Assembly: GCF_036492835.1 (NCBI RefSeq)
Contig: NZ_AP025315.1
Span: 248,001 to 312,000 of the forward strand
Direction: 5' to 3'
Length of the DNA: 64,000 nucleotides
From: Fulvitalea axinellae
GTDB lineage: Bacteria > Bacteroidota > Bacteroidia > Cytophagales > Cyclobacteriaceae
The translations under genes were made by a program, and so were the position numbers. Shown piece by piece: positions 27,697 through 37,429 of this stretch; within the stretch, counting starts at the first letter, position 1, and every line of letters starts with the position of its first letter. The notes under the pieces were generated by a model. It was not told the origin of the DNA. It did not search any database and saw nothing but the letters and a program-made list of their open reading frames with translations.

Positions 27697-29031
27697 ATGA
27701 AACTCTGGAGCAAAGGATTTGATATAGATAAGCGGATTGAGACTTTCACCGTAGGCAACGACCGCAAACTTGACCACAAAATAGCCTGGTTTGACGTAGC
27801 CGGATCTCTGGCGCATATTACAATGCTGGAAAGCGTAGGCCTTCTTCCCGCCGAAGACCTCAAAGCGTTGAAAAGCGAAATGGGCAAGATCCTTTCGGAA
27901 ATCGAAAGCGGCGAGTTCAAAATCGGCGAAAGCTTCGAAGACGTGCATTCTTACGTGGAATACGTTCTGACCGAACGCGTTGGAGAAGCCGGTAAGAAAA
28001 TCCACTCGGGCCGTTCGCGTAACGACCAGGTTTTGGTTGATATTCACCTCTATCTGCGCCACGAGATTCAGGAAATCATGGAATCGGCCTCGGCGCTGAT
28101 CGACAAGCTCTCTTCGCTTAGCGAGAAGTTCAAAAACCATCTCCTGCCGGGTTATACGCACCTTCAGGTCGCTATGCCTTCATCGTTTGGCCTTTGGTTT
28201 GGCGCCTACGCCGAAAGCCTTGTCGACGATCTGTATCTGTTCGAAGCCGCTTACAAAGTAGCCGACCAGAATCCTTTGGGATCCGCCGCAGGTTACGGCT
28301 CCTCATTCCCGCTCAACCGTACCATGACCACCGAATTGCTCGGTTTTTCGGATATGAAATATAACGTTGTGGCCGCTCAGATGAGCCGTGGAAAGTCCGA
28401 AAGAGCGCTATCGATGGCGATGGCCACAATGGGCCAAACGCTCTCGAAAATGGCCATGGATGTGTGCTTGTATATGAGCCAAAACTTCGGTTTTATCAGC
28501 TTCCCCGACGAGTTGACTACCGGGTCCAGCATTATGCCTCACAAAAAGAATCCGGATGTTTTCGAACTGATTCGTGGCAAGTGCAACCAGCTTCAGGCGC
28601 TTCCTGTCGAGTTGGGTTATATTATCTCCAACCTTCCATCAGGCTACCACCGTGATTTGCAGTTGCTCAAAGAGACGCTTTTCCCCGGTATCGACCGCCT
28701 AAAAGATTGCCTCGATATCCTGACGTTTATGATCGACAAAGCGGTTATTACCGAAAACATTCTCGAAGACGAGAAATACAAATACGTATTCAGCGTGGAA
28801 GAGCTTAACAAGGTGGTTCTTGGAGGAATGCCTTTCCGCGAAGCGTATAAAAAAATCGGAAAAGACATTGCCGAAGGAAATTTCAAACCCGCTACCGAGG
28901 TTCGCCACACACACGAGGGTAGCGTAGGTAACCTTTGCACTGAGAATATCCTGAAAAAGAAAAGCAAGATCCTCGAAGAAATGGATTTCGCGAAAGCGGA
29001 TAAAGCTTTAAAGACTTTAACTCAAATCTAA
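27697..29031 (+). CDS. argH: Argininosuccinate lyase
   Basis: This 444-residue cytoplasmic homotetrameric enzyme of the fumarase/aspartase superfamily cleaves argininosuccinate to arginine and fumarate. The signature loop GSSIMPHKKNPD with the catalytic serine is present, as are SGRSRNDQV and the THLQVAMP segment. The length is slightly short of the roughly 460 residues typical, within the family range. It ends the argG - argE-like - argH cluster, and a weak hairpin with a T-rich tail follows. Confidence 0.97.
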   Translation: MKLWSKGFDIDKRIETFTVGNDRKLDHKIAWFDVAGSLAHITMLESVGLLPAEDLKALKSEMGKILSEIESGEFKIGESFEDVHSYVEYVLTERVGEAGKKIHSGRSRNDQVLVDIHLYLRHEIQEIMESASALIDKLSSLSEKFKNHLLPGYTHLQVAMPSSFGLWFGAYAESLVDDLYLFEAAYKVADQNPLGSAAGYGSSFPLNRTMTTELLGFSDMKYNVVAAQMSRGKSERALSMAMATMGQTLSKMAMDVCLYMSQNFGFISFPDELTTGSSIMPHKKNPDVFELIRGKCNQLQALPVELGYIISNLPSGYHRDLQLLKETLFPGIDRLKDCLDILTFMIDKAVITENILEDEKYKYVFSVEELNKVVLGGMPFREAYKKIGKDIAEGNFKPATEVRHTHEGSVGNLCTENILKKKSKILEEMDFAKADKALKTLTQI

Positions 29032-29080
29032 GAATTGAGCCTTAACCAAGTTCAATTAATCCTCCTCTCTATTATTATAA

Positions 29081-29112
29081 AGGCACCTGATAAGGGTGTC
29101 TTTTGTTTTTCG
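29081..29112 (+). terminator. Possible terminator after argH
   Basis: GGCACC-TGATAA-GGGTGTC is followed by TTTTGTTTTT. The stem is short and contains a G-T pair. Confidence 0.5.
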
Positions 29113-29190
29113 GTATTCTTCGGCCTGTATTCACTTTTGTGACCAATGTATATTTAGAGTCTTTAGGTACGATCACTACAAAGATGTGTT

Positions 29191-29382
29191 TTAGGGTTCA
29201 TTCACAATCTTGTCTATAAAATTAGACACTCCTTTCATACAAGGAAAAACAATAATGAAAAAAAGGATAAAAGTGTATGTATTGATGTAGTTAAATGCAT
29301 CTAATATTATATTTAAAAACATGCAAAATATAATATATGAAAACATAATCAGTAAACTCATAATAAATTTAAACCACCCCAT
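29191..29382 (-). CDS. Small hydrophobic protein, two predicted helices
   Basis: This 63-residue ORF starts at an ATG and contains two strongly hydrophobic segments (about 5-27 and 35-48). I recognise no family. It lies in an AT-rich patch with two other small minus-strand ORFs and may be the last gene of that group. The AT-richness makes chance hydrophobic ORFs more likely, so the call is tentative. Confidence 0.35.
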   Translation of the reverse strand: MGWFKFIMSLLIMFSYIIFCMFLNIILDAFNYINTYTFILFFIIVFPCMKGVSNFIDKIVNEP

Positions 29383-29445
29383 AATTCTTTGTTGTAATGT
29401 GAATTAATAGCTAGCCTCTCGTTTTCTTTGCATTTGGGAGAGTAT

Positions 29446-29640
29446 TCAGTAAACTGTGCCACCGCTATTTAGCATTTTGATTTTATTGAATCTTATCTTT
29501 TCCTTTGAACAAGAACAAACATGCGGTATCTCACAACCCAGTTTTTCATTCTGAAAAATCTTCTCCTTCACACTAGGTCGTGAAGGAATATGCGGTAGGT
29601 GTATGTTCCCAGATATGTATCCGAAAACAACAAATAGCAA
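29446..29640 (-). CDS. Small hypothetical protein
   Basis: This 64-residue ORF has a TTG start. The same frame is open back to just after the stop of the 29665-30126 gene and encodes a hydrophobic stretch there. It contains four cysteines (including CSC) after a hydrophobic N-terminus, which would fit a small exported protein. No homologue is recognised, and translation is uncertain. Confidence 0.3.
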   Translation of the reverse strand: MLFVVFGYISGNIHLPHIPSRPSVKEKIFQNEKLGCEIPHVCSCSKEKIRFNKIKMLNSGGTVY

Positions 29641-29664
29641 AAAAAGCTGCGCAAGGAAATAGAT

Positions 29665-30126
29665 TTATCTTATACTTATCAACTCTTGTATTGTTTTTTG
29701 CTTCAGGTAATTGTTAAACGAAAGTGCAACCCATGTACTTTTAACCAACTGTCCATTCCTGTAATTTTCAAGTAATGGAGGTTGACATGCCCTACTTTTT
29801 AGTATTATGGAGTCTCCAAACTTGTAATCGCTTGAAACTTGACATTGAACAATCGCAGATTTTCCCTTTAGAATAGCAGAAACATATTCTATAGAGTCTC
29901 TTTCATCATAATCTTGGTAGTTTGATTCTTTCACATCAATAATAAGCCATGCTTTATTACCAATTGGAATACCATTCTTGCCTATGACAATACCAGTAAG
30001 ACTCAGCTTAAAATTGCATATATACTTATCATAGTAACTTTTTTCATACTGATGACTATAAAAACCATATGTAGCCATTATAGCCATAAAAAGAAATACG
30101 TATCCTACCTTAAAACACCTTTTCAA
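29665..30126 (-). CDS. Hypothetical protein with N-terminal membrane anchor
   Basis: This 153-residue protein starts at TTG 30126. One hydrophobic segment (about 8-24) is followed by a soluble domain with beta-rich character (SLTGIVIGKNGIPIGNKAWLII, split; GDSIILKSRAC). I do not recognise a family. Base composition here is more AT-rich than in the flanking genes, suggesting later acquisition. It heads a possible group of three small minus-strand genes. Confidence 0.6.
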   Translation of the reverse strand: MKRCFKVGYVFLFMAIMATYGFYSHQYEKSYYDKYICNFKLSLTGIVIGKNGIPIGNKAWLIIDVKESNYQDYDERDSIEYVSAILKGKSAIVQCQVSSDYKFGDSIILKSRACQPPLLENYRNGQLVKSTWVALSFNNYLKQKTIQELISIR

Positions 30127-30189
30127 TTGTGTGAATTCTATACTTTTCTATATTCTTAAACAATCAAATTCTCTCCGAAACGTAAAAAA

Positions 30190-33100
30190 TCAAATCTCTT
30201 TGTAAACATTCAACTTCTTAACCGCAACGTTTTTACCATCCACTTTTACCATTAAGAGATACATTCCGGACGGCAATTCGCTAATGTCTATTACTTCCCC
30301 GTCCCGTACGGTAACACTCATTTCCTCTTTACCGGCGATATTATAGAAGACTACATCTACCTCGCCGTATTCCTTAAGGGAAAATACAAGTTCGTCCTTA
30401 GCCGGATTCGGCTCAAAACTAAGGAAAGAGGCCAAATCGTCAGGATTTGCGTGCACCGTATGCAATACGCCCGGAACGTAATTGATCACGTAATAAGCCG
30501 AAGTAAGTCCAGAAGCGAATACTTCTCCTCTTTTGACTTTGAATTCCAGTTTTCCTTCCAAAACTTCGGGGCCGTCACCATTTACAAAGCCTTCGTAATC
30601 GACTTTAAAATCCGGTAGCGGATCGTCTTTCATCCGTACGGTATCCCTCACCGTAACGGTAAGAGGAACTACGTTCACTTTCAGGCGCCCGTCCGCATAC
30701 GATATGTCATAATCTTCTGACTGAAGCCCGGACGGCCTGATAAATTCTCTGGCCAGAACCCTAAAATGCAGATGTCCGTCCAGATCTTCTGGACCGTCGT
30801 CATTGACAAAGCCATCGTAACGAACACGGAAGGAAGGGTTTGTGTGCCCGTAATTCTTTACCGCATCCTTTGCGCTCACTTTCAATGGTGCTTTGTCTAC
30901 ATTTAGCGTTATAAGTTTTGAACAGCCTTGACGTCTCTTATCGCCTTTTTGCAACAGTTGCAGAACAATGTCACCTGCTCCGTACGCCTTCATCTTTCCG
31001 CCGGATATTTCCCCTTTGCCCCTCAACACTCTGAAACGAACGGGAAGTTTTGCGTCAGAGGTGGCTTTAAGAGAAAGTTCTTCGCCATACTGGAACTCAC
31101 GTTTGGAACGGAAACGAAGTTGTTGCTTACGCCTGCGGGAAGGCCTGAACGTTCCTACCACAACGGGGTGAACCGTTACATCTTCGAGCGAATCCAAACT
31201 AACCCTTGACGATGTGGCGTACATAAAGTCTTTGGTCAAATCGCCTTTGGCCAAGAGGTGATATGTTCCCGAAAGGTTTTGGGTCAGAACCTTATCTTCT
31301 TTTCGTTTCTCCAATGATTCGTAAAGCGATTTTCCCGGAATCATCGTTTCTTGGAAATTGCCCATCACCACTCTCGGGTTATACGGATAATACCTTTCCA
31401 AGGTATCAAGCATCATCCTAAAGTCCGTCAGACGGTTCTTATCATCATTCTCTCCGGTAACGGCCTGCACGTTCACAAAGCTTGCCGAGTATTGGGACTC
31501 GCCAATATTCACGTCAGCGGATAGGATAAAAGGTAATTGTCCGTACTCCCACAGCTTCTTCCCTTTTTGGCCCGGATAAGATTCCAGCTCTCGATTTTCA
31601 TCAAAAACTTCGGAAAACAGCGCCTTGAACTTCGGGTTTTTGATTGTTCCGTTTCTATAGATAAAGCCCGAACGCCTGTTTTTAAACGTTGTCGATTCGA
31701 TCCAATAAAGCGAATACTTGTCGGATAGCTTTCCCCCGTATTTTTTCTTGCCACCGACCTTGTTCATTTTTTCGACCAAATAATCGAAAGCCTCTTGTCC
31801 AGGAACGTGTTGCAACGCTATTACATCAGCCTCAAGTTTATCCAGATATGAGGCGATACGGTCAAGAGCGCGACGTTTTTTCGGTTCCGCCATTTCGGTT
31901 AGCACATCTCCGAATTGCCATGTTACCGTTTCAAGGTGCGTATCATTCCATTTTAACGGGTTCGGTTCGCTTTCCAAAGCCACGTAAACAGAACCAGCCC
32001 TGTCCGTTGTATGCCTAATCGATCCCATTACCGGATCGTAATAATCTTTCTCAGGAGCAAATCTCACTCTGATTTTTCCAGAGGTTGCCTCTGAGACATG
32101 AACCAGCAATGCCTTGTTCCAAGAACGGCCGTCTTCAGACACTTCAAAGGGACCGTTTGCTTCTAGTTCCACAAAACCGGTATCATTGGTCTTGAAGCGG
32201 TAAGATATCGGACGGCCTTTCGCTCCACGCTCTACAAAAGCCAATTTGGTGATTTGCCGCGGCACAGTATTTTTCTTTCCTCCAAAGTTCGGCTTGTTGG
32301 TTCCCTTAAGTAATACTTCCTCTATAATGAAATCCTCAGGTGAATTGCCGGACCCGACAAAAGCCAGACGAGCTTTTCCCCTATACGCTGACAAATCCAA
32401 ACTGACTTTGAGCATCCCGCTATCGGCCGGGACCACTTGGTCGGTCTTTAGTTTAGTCCAGACTTTACCAGACAACGAGGTTATCCCGTCATTCGAAAAC
32501 CAGACTTCCTGATTGTTCGGATCGAAAGTATCGCCAGTCAAAAAAGTAAGCATTTCGTATTCGTAAGCGTCCAGATCGACTTCCGGCGAAATCAGCCAAT
32601 CCCTTTCGGATTTATTAGCGCCTTTCATCACCATCCCAAATCCGTTCTTTCGCTCGCTTATACCCCAATGCCCTTGCCCCGATTCATTATACGATTCCCA
32701 ACCTTTAGGGAAAATACCTTCGGAAAAATCCTCTTTCAGCATGACTTCACGAGCGTCTAGCGCCACGGCAGACAACGGCACAGATTCGGATTCGCTCTCG
32801 GTGCGGTGCTCAATCCGAGCTTCTATTCGGCCTGCGACAGGAATCTTGGGAGTAAACCGTACATAAATCCGAGTGCCGGCAACACGTCCGTCAACCGGAC
32901 GAAGGGAAACTTTTGAAAAGAATCTGCCTTTGGCGGAAAGTCCCAACTGAAAATGTTCTGGCGCTACTACCTCAAGAGGCTTATTAAGCCCCCTCGCACT
33001 CACGACATAAAATTGGGCGTCGGAAACTTCACCCGCTCGAACCGCACCAAACGGCTGAATTCGGTTTTTGATGCTGATATGACGAAGGCTAACGCTATCG

Positions 33101-33915
33101 TCGTCAATTACCGTTATTTCTCTGGAAGCCTGGACTCCTCTTCTTAAATTATCTGAATGGGCAAAAATCCGAAACGTACATCGCTTGTTGCCTTCCTTTT
33201 TGTCGTCGTCTTTAATTTTCAGCACAAATCGACGATCACTTTCCCCGCGTTGCATATATACAAGCTTGGGGAATTGATGCGCACCGAAGTCATCTTCCGT
33301 TAGTCCGTCATAAGTCAGGGAAACCCAAGACGTCTCCGAAACGGGAACAGAAGTCTTTACGGCAAGAAAAAAAGAAGGCTCTTGTTTTTCCTTAAGTTGC
33401 GTCGGCGATACTTCAAGCCAAACCTCCGGTAACTCTCGCTTGCGCTCTTTAATGTGTACAGCGTCTATTCCAACTGGGTTCTGGTCCTTGTCAAACATGA
33501 TTTTGACAAAGCGACTTTCTTTTCTCAAAGGCAGTTCGCCTGAGCCTCTCCACTTCTTATCACCAGACACTACCCGGCGTACCGTCCGCCAGTTTTTTCC
33601 GTCTTTCGACTCGTAGACCAACAACTGGTTTCGACGCCATTTGCCGTAACTTCTATATTTAAAACTTATTGACGCCGCCGAACCTTCAAAACTGTAGGAT
33701 AAGAAATCGTCCTGATTTTTGAACAGCATAAACCGGCGCCCCACTTGGTCCGCACTTCCACGGCGAGTCTGCAACGGACTTGATGTCCATCCGTCCAACA
33801 TTCCATCCTCAAAAGCGGAAAAGTATGCGGGTAGGTGCGTCTGCGCAAACGACATATTGGAAATCGCAAAAAACGCGACAAACAGAAGCGATATGTGTAA
33901 TAAAGCCCTCCTCAC
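30190..33915 (-). CDS. T9SS-secreted multidomain protein with degenerate EEP-like domain
   Basis: This 1241-residue secreted protein starts at GTG, with a signal peptide 1-25. It has a Calx-beta-like domain (about 165-272), a choice-of-anchor/jelly-roll domain (about 390-540), an endonuclease/exonuclease/phosphatase-like domain (about 655-920), two MBG-like repeats (about 1003-1150) and a type IX secretion C-terminal domain (about 1165-1241, ending KKLNVYKEI). In the EEP-like domain the usual catalytic motifs are altered: TWN is TWQ (667), QE is QH (703), NVH is NVQ (817), and GDFN is GNFQ (852-855). It is probably a non-catalytic surface or adhesive protein exported through the T9SS. Confidence 0.85.
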   Translation of the reverse strand: MRRALLHISLLFVAFFAISNMSFAQTHLPAYFSAFEDGMLDGWTSSPLQTRRGSADQVGRRFMLFKNQDDFLSYSFEGSAASISFKYRSYGKWRRNQLLVYESKDGKNWRTVRRVVSGDKKWRGSGELPLRKESRFVKIMFDKDQNPVGIDAVHIKERKRELPEVWLEVSPTQLKEKQEPSFFLAVKTSVPVSETSWVSLTYDGLTEDDFGAHQFPKLVYMQRGESDRRFVLKIKDDDKKEGNKRCTFRIFAHSDNLRRGVQASREITVIDDDSVSLRHISIKNRIQPFGAVRAGEVSDAQFYVVSARGLNKPLEVVAPEHFQLGLSAKGRFFSKVSLRPVDGRVAGTRIYVRFTPKIPVAGRIEARIEHRTESESESVPLSAVALDAREVMLKEDFSEGIFPKGWESYNESGQGHWGISERKNGFGMVMKGANKSERDWLISPEVDLDAYEYEMLTFLTGDTFDPNNQEVWFSNDGITSLSGKVWTKLKTDQVVPADSGMLKVSLDLSAYRGKARLAFVGSGNSPEDFIIEEVLLKGTNKPNFGGKKNTVPRQITKLAFVERGAKGRPISYRFKTNDTGFVELEANGPFEVSEDGRSWNKALLVHVSEATSGKIRVRFAPEKDYYDPVMGSIRHTTDRAGSVYVALESEPNPLKWNDTHLETVTWQFGDVLTEMAEPKKRRALDRIASYLDKLEADVIALQHVPGQEAFDYLVEKMNKVGGKKKYGGKLSDKYSLYWIESTTFKNRRSGFIYRNGTIKNPKFKALFSEVFDENRELESYPGQKGKKLWEYGQLPFILSADVNIGESQYSASFVNVQAVTGENDDKNRLTDFRMMLDTLERYYPYNPRVVMGNFQETMIPGKSLYESLEKRKEDKVLTQNLSGTYHLLAKGDLTKDFMYATSSRVSLDSLEDVTVHPVVVGTFRPSRRRKQQLRFRSKREFQYGEELSLKATSDAKLPVRFRVLRGKGEISGGKMKAYGAGDIVLQLLQKGDKRRQGCSKLITLNVDKAPLKVSAKDAVKNYGHTNPSFRVRYDGFVNDDGPEDLDGHLHFRVLAREFIRPSGLQSEDYDISYADGRLKVNVVPLTVTVRDTVRMKDDPLPDFKVDYEGFVNGDGPEVLEGKLEFKVKRGEVFASGLTSAYYVINYVPGVLHTVHANPDDLASFLSFEPNPAKDELVFSLKEYGEVDVVFYNIAGKEEMSVTVRDGEVIDISELPSGMYLLMVKVDGKNVAVKKLNVYKEI

Positions 33916-34228
33916 TAGAGCTCAGAATATAATGTCACAACCATAAAATCAAACTCATAATATCGATAGAAAACCAAAGCGTCCTAAAAGACAATATACG
34001 CCTTTAAAGACTAGCTCCCAAGCCATTTTTCGCCTCGTTCCCGATGTTTATCAGGTAAGCTTTAAAGGAAATAATGAAGCATTTCTAAACGATTGCGAGG
34101 GCATTTTGACAACTCTTCAAATTTAATCATTAAAATTTTAAAGAATTAATATATTTACTATTCTACCTATCTAATTTGAAAAAATAAGATGCCTGGTATT
34201 CAAATTTTGATCCTTGTGATAAATTCGA
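33916..34228. other. Gene-free intergenic region
   Basis: These 313 bp are AT-rich and lie between the T9SS cargo gene and the patatin gene (both minus). TTTG at about 33952-33949 and TATATTCT at 33930-33923 on the minus strand form at best a poor promoter. No gene, repeat or strong hairpin was seen. Confidence 0.5.
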
Positions 34229-36547
34229 TCAAAAAGTATATCCCAAATTCAGAAAAACTCTGAACTTATTCTGGGTAGTTCCCATAAAAGTAATTTTGAG
34301 AGGCCCGCCAATAGTATGGGCTCCGACAGTTAGTCCATATCCCAACAATACTCCCGCAGTCTCTTTACCAAGATCGTCTTGATTAAATAAGTCTTCGATT
34401 TCCAACCCATAAGTTAGTCCAGACAGCTCGGGTATAAGGTAAACGTTCCGGAACAGTTCGTATTGAAGGCCCAAATTTGCCATCGCGAATTGTTGAGTCT
34501 GGATCGCTTTGGGAAGAACTCCAATAAACGGAATCTGATTTATTCGATAATCATTGAACCCGCCTAGCAAGAATGTGCTATTCAGCCCGTGGTCATTATC
34601 AAAAAAACTTAGTCCGCCTCCGAAACCGAAAATGAAAGTCGTCTTCTGGTAAGTTAGGGGAATATATGCCTTATAGAATGCGTCGAGTCTGATTTGGTCG
34701 CCAGCGACAAGATCGTTAGACACCTTCTGCCTCACCTCTTCATTATCGGTATTCACCTTTAGATCTTGATTGAGAATTCTGTAAAAGGATCCCGTCACCT
34801 TTCCATATTTTCCGACTCTGGGGAAATTCTGCCTATCGAGACTGTTTTGCTCCATAAACACTTCCACTTTCAAATCATCAATCTTATCTCGTAGCTTGAA
34901 CTCCATATCCGGGGCCAAAAGATTAGCGATATTACCTCGTGTGGAAAAATACTCATAAGTGATGGTACTCCCGAACCCGAAATTCAACTCACTCATATAC
35001 GCGGCTCTGAAACCTACGCCTATATAATCGTTGTTGAAATCAGGAGCAGTCGGCACGTCCGACAAGGGTAATTCCGTACGTTCATAGTCGCCAAAAACTC
35101 CCAAGACTACGTTTTGCTTCCTGCCCGCATAAACTTCATAATTCGTCCTTACAATAGGGTATTCGGAGATATTCGCTTTCAAACGAAACTTTGTCCGGCG
35201 ACCAAGAACATTGTTCGCCGTCCACCGAACTATTAATCCTATATCTTCATCATTGTCATAATGTAGAGCAATTCCAAAATTTGAAGACGATCTTTCATGT
35301 AATTCTATTCTGATCAGAACATTGTTTGGTGGGCTATGAGGTTCCAGCTCGTAGGTTATCAACTCATAAAATCGAGTTCCATATAGGAGCCTAATCCGTT
35401 CCTGTAAGTCCTTCAAACTGACTTTCCGGCCTTTCTTAAGATTGAGTTTGGAGAGCACAAAGCTTTCGTTCACTTGTTTCGTCCCTGTCACTTTTATTGC
35501 CGCAACCCTTATCGTATCCACTGGATCCAACACATTGACCTTCGTAGACGGGTATTTCCTTAGGCTATCCGCCAGTTCCTGTAGCTTGGGCAGATATTGC
35601 TTCACGGATTCTCTTCCGTATTCAATAATCGAATCGGCCTGAAAAAAGTCCGCTGAGTTTAACCCTTTCAAATCATGTTTGATGTACAGGTTAGAGGCTT
35701 TTACTTCTTCCGGAAAATTGTCACGGTTTTTAAAAGTGGAACACTGATAAAGGATCGCTGCAAAAGTTCGAAGGTCTTCTTTCGTTTTGTACATTCCAGC
35801 CACATCCGAAGAAATAATAATATCGGCGCCCATGGGCTTAAGGTTCAAAGCGGGAAGATTCCTAACCATTCCGCCGTCAGCTAACAACCTATCGCCGACT
35901 GTAACGGGAGTAAAAACTGTAGGGACGGCCATACTCGCCCTGACATTCTTGGCCAAATTTCCCGACTTAAGTACCGCTTCTTTTCCTGTCAAGATATCGG
36001 TTGCCACACACGCAAAACCTCTTGGAAAGTCTTTATAGTACCGAAATCGATAGGCGGGGGCATAGACCTCGGACAATTTTAATGATAGATTCTGACCCGC
36101 TATTAAGCCTCTCGGGATTTTGACTTTCCCGTTTTCAAGAGGCAATTCAAAAATATATTTGTCATAGTCCCCTTTTTCATCCATTCCCACATTTCGTAAT
36201 GAGATTTGGTTCGTCAATATTTCCTCCCAGTCTATTCCTCTTGCCACACGCTCGATGGAATCCCCCGAATAACCGATTGAATATAGTCCGCCCATAATAG
36301 CGCCCATACTCGTCCCTGATATATAATCTACTGGTATTCCCAAACTATCGAGAGCCTCTAATAACGCAATATGGGCTAGTCCTTTGGCTCCCCCACCACT
36401 TAAACAGAGCCCAATTTTCGGATGGTCTTCTTCTGTATTAACTCCGGTTTGGCCATTGCAAAAAATCGATACAGAAAAAAGAACAAGTGAAACTAAAGTG
36501 ACTCGTAAAGTAAGGTATAGATACATGCTGAGGCCATTGTTGAACAT
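34229..36547 (-). CDS. Patatin-like phospholipase fused to outer-membrane BamA-like barrel
   Basis: This 772-residue protein has a signal peptide; MYLYLTLRVTL at residue 8 is an alternative start. A patatin domain follows (oxyanion loop GGGAKG 51-56, nucleophile S80 in GTSMG, partner D224 in DGG), then a POTRA-like domain (about 345-420) and a 16-strand-type surface-antigen barrel (about 430-772) ending in GYTF. The catalytic dyad is intact, so it should be an active lipase. The architecture matches PlpD-like type V autotransporters; it may be a surface-delivered or outer-membrane phospholipase. Confidence 0.93.
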   Translation of the reverse strand: MFNNGLSMYLYLTLRVTLVSLVLFSVSIFCNGQTGVNTEEDHPKIGLCLSGGGAKGLAHIALLEALDSLGIPVDYISGTSMGAIMGGLYSIGYSGDSIERVARGIDWEEILTNQISLRNVGMDEKGDYDKYIFELPLENGKVKIPRGLIAGQNLSLKLSEVYAPAYRFRYYKDFPRGFACVATDILTGKEAVLKSGNLAKNVRASMAVPTVFTPVTVGDRLLADGGMVRNLPALNLKPMGADIIISSDVAGMYKTKEDLRTFAAILYQCSTFKNRDNFPEEVKASNLYIKHDLKGLNSADFFQADSIIEYGRESVKQYLPKLQELADSLRKYPSTKVNVLDPVDTIRVAAIKVTGTKQVNESFVLSKLNLKKGRKVSLKDLQERIRLLYGTRFYELITYELEPHSPPNNVLIRIELHERSSSNFGIALHYDNDEDIGLIVRWTANNVLGRRTKFRLKANISEYPIVRTNYEVYAGRKQNVVLGVFGDYERTELPLSDVPTAPDFNNDYIGVGFRAAYMSELNFGFGSTITYEYFSTRGNIANLLAPDMEFKLRDKIDDLKVEVFMEQNSLDRQNFPRVGKYGKVTGSFYRILNQDLKVNTDNEEVRQKVSNDLVAGDQIRLDAFYKAYIPLTYQKTTFIFGFGGGLSFFDNDHGLNSTFLLGGFNDYRINQIPFIGVLPKAIQTQQFAMANLGLQYELFRNVYLIPELSGLTYGLEIEDLFNQDDLGKETAGVLLGYGLTVGAHTIGGPLKITFMGTTQNKFRVFLNLGYTF

Positions 36548-36665
36548 TGATTCATCTAGCCCTTTCAGTACAAATACCCTGCATTATAGATCATAGTGAC
36601 CGCCTAACTTTCTCAAAAAAACTTAACTCTTAATTACTATGATCGGTACTCCAGAATGAAAACAA

Positions 36666-36698
36666 GAAGCCTATCCACACAATGAGTGGATAGGCTTC
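36666..36698 (-). terminator. Strong hairpin terminator
   Basis: A perfect 13-bp stem (GAAGCCTATCCAC with its complement) and a 7-base loop lie 22 bp after the stop of the 36721-37269 gene. On the minus strand it is followed by TTGTTTTC. Confidence 0.75.
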
Positions 36699-36720
36699 CT
36701 AAATATAATTAGCTTCATCT

Positions 36721-37269
36721 TTAGTTTGGCACAACGTAATTTATGCCTCCAAACATCCCTAATTTGAATTCCACATGATCCGAGGAGTCAATCTGGTTCG
36801 CTAATTTTAAACTGAACGATCCCGCTACAACCTTTCTTTCACTATCAACTTTTGTAATGATAAGTGTTCCGCTTGCTTCCGATGAACTTGTTGAATTATA
36901 AGACAGGCTTCCCGATACATAACTAGCGAAGTTATCCTCACCTACTCCAAACGAATACTCCCCCCCTTCTTGCAAAGCCGTAATCGAGATTTTCAGAACG
37001 TCATCCGCACTTCCAGTAGCTGTTATTCTCAGGACTCCGCCCTCATATATTGCGGATGGCCTTCTTGCTGACCATGAATCTCCATTCAACTTAGCGTCTA
37101 CACCGAGACTTGTATTGTCTAAGTCTTTCAGAGAAAATATGGCGTCTTCACACGAACTTAGAATACAACTGCCAAACACCATCAAACACACCCACAGCGT
37201 ATGCATTTTAAAGTTCGAAACACGCTCACCTAGTTTATGTAGAAATAGTCCCATGTCTTTTTTGATCAT
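36721..37269 (-). CDS. DUF6252-like lipoprotein
   Basis: This is a 182-residue protein from the first ATG. The lipoprotein signal MHTLWVCLMVFGSCILSSC begins at residue 22, so the start is probably at 37206. The mature part begins EDAIFSLKDL and contains a pattern known from small Bacteroidota lipoproteins (AKLNGDSWSARRPSA, LRITATGS, EASGTLIITKVD). The resemblance to DUF6252 is from memory and moderate. The function is unknown; it is probably periplasmic or outer-membrane anchored. Confidence 0.7.
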   Translation of the reverse strand: MIKKDMGLFLHKLGERVSNFKMHTLWVCLMVFGSCILSSCEDAIFSLKDLDNTSLGVDAKLNGDSWSARRPSAIYEGGVLRITATGSADDVLKISITALQEGGEYSFGVGEDNFASYVSGSLSYNSTSSSEASGTLIITKVDSERKVVAGSFSLKLANQIDSSDHVEFKLGMFGGINYVVPN

Positions 37270-37429
37270 TTCACAACCTACCTAAAGATATAACTGCCAC
37301 ATAAACCCTTTGCTTTCGTCATTGGTTTGAGCCAATCACACGTTTTACTCACACTTTTGAAATTAATAGCTAAGTAATTCTGAATTTTGAACAGTCAGCA
37401 CCATTATCGATTGACTTGATCTAAAGCCC

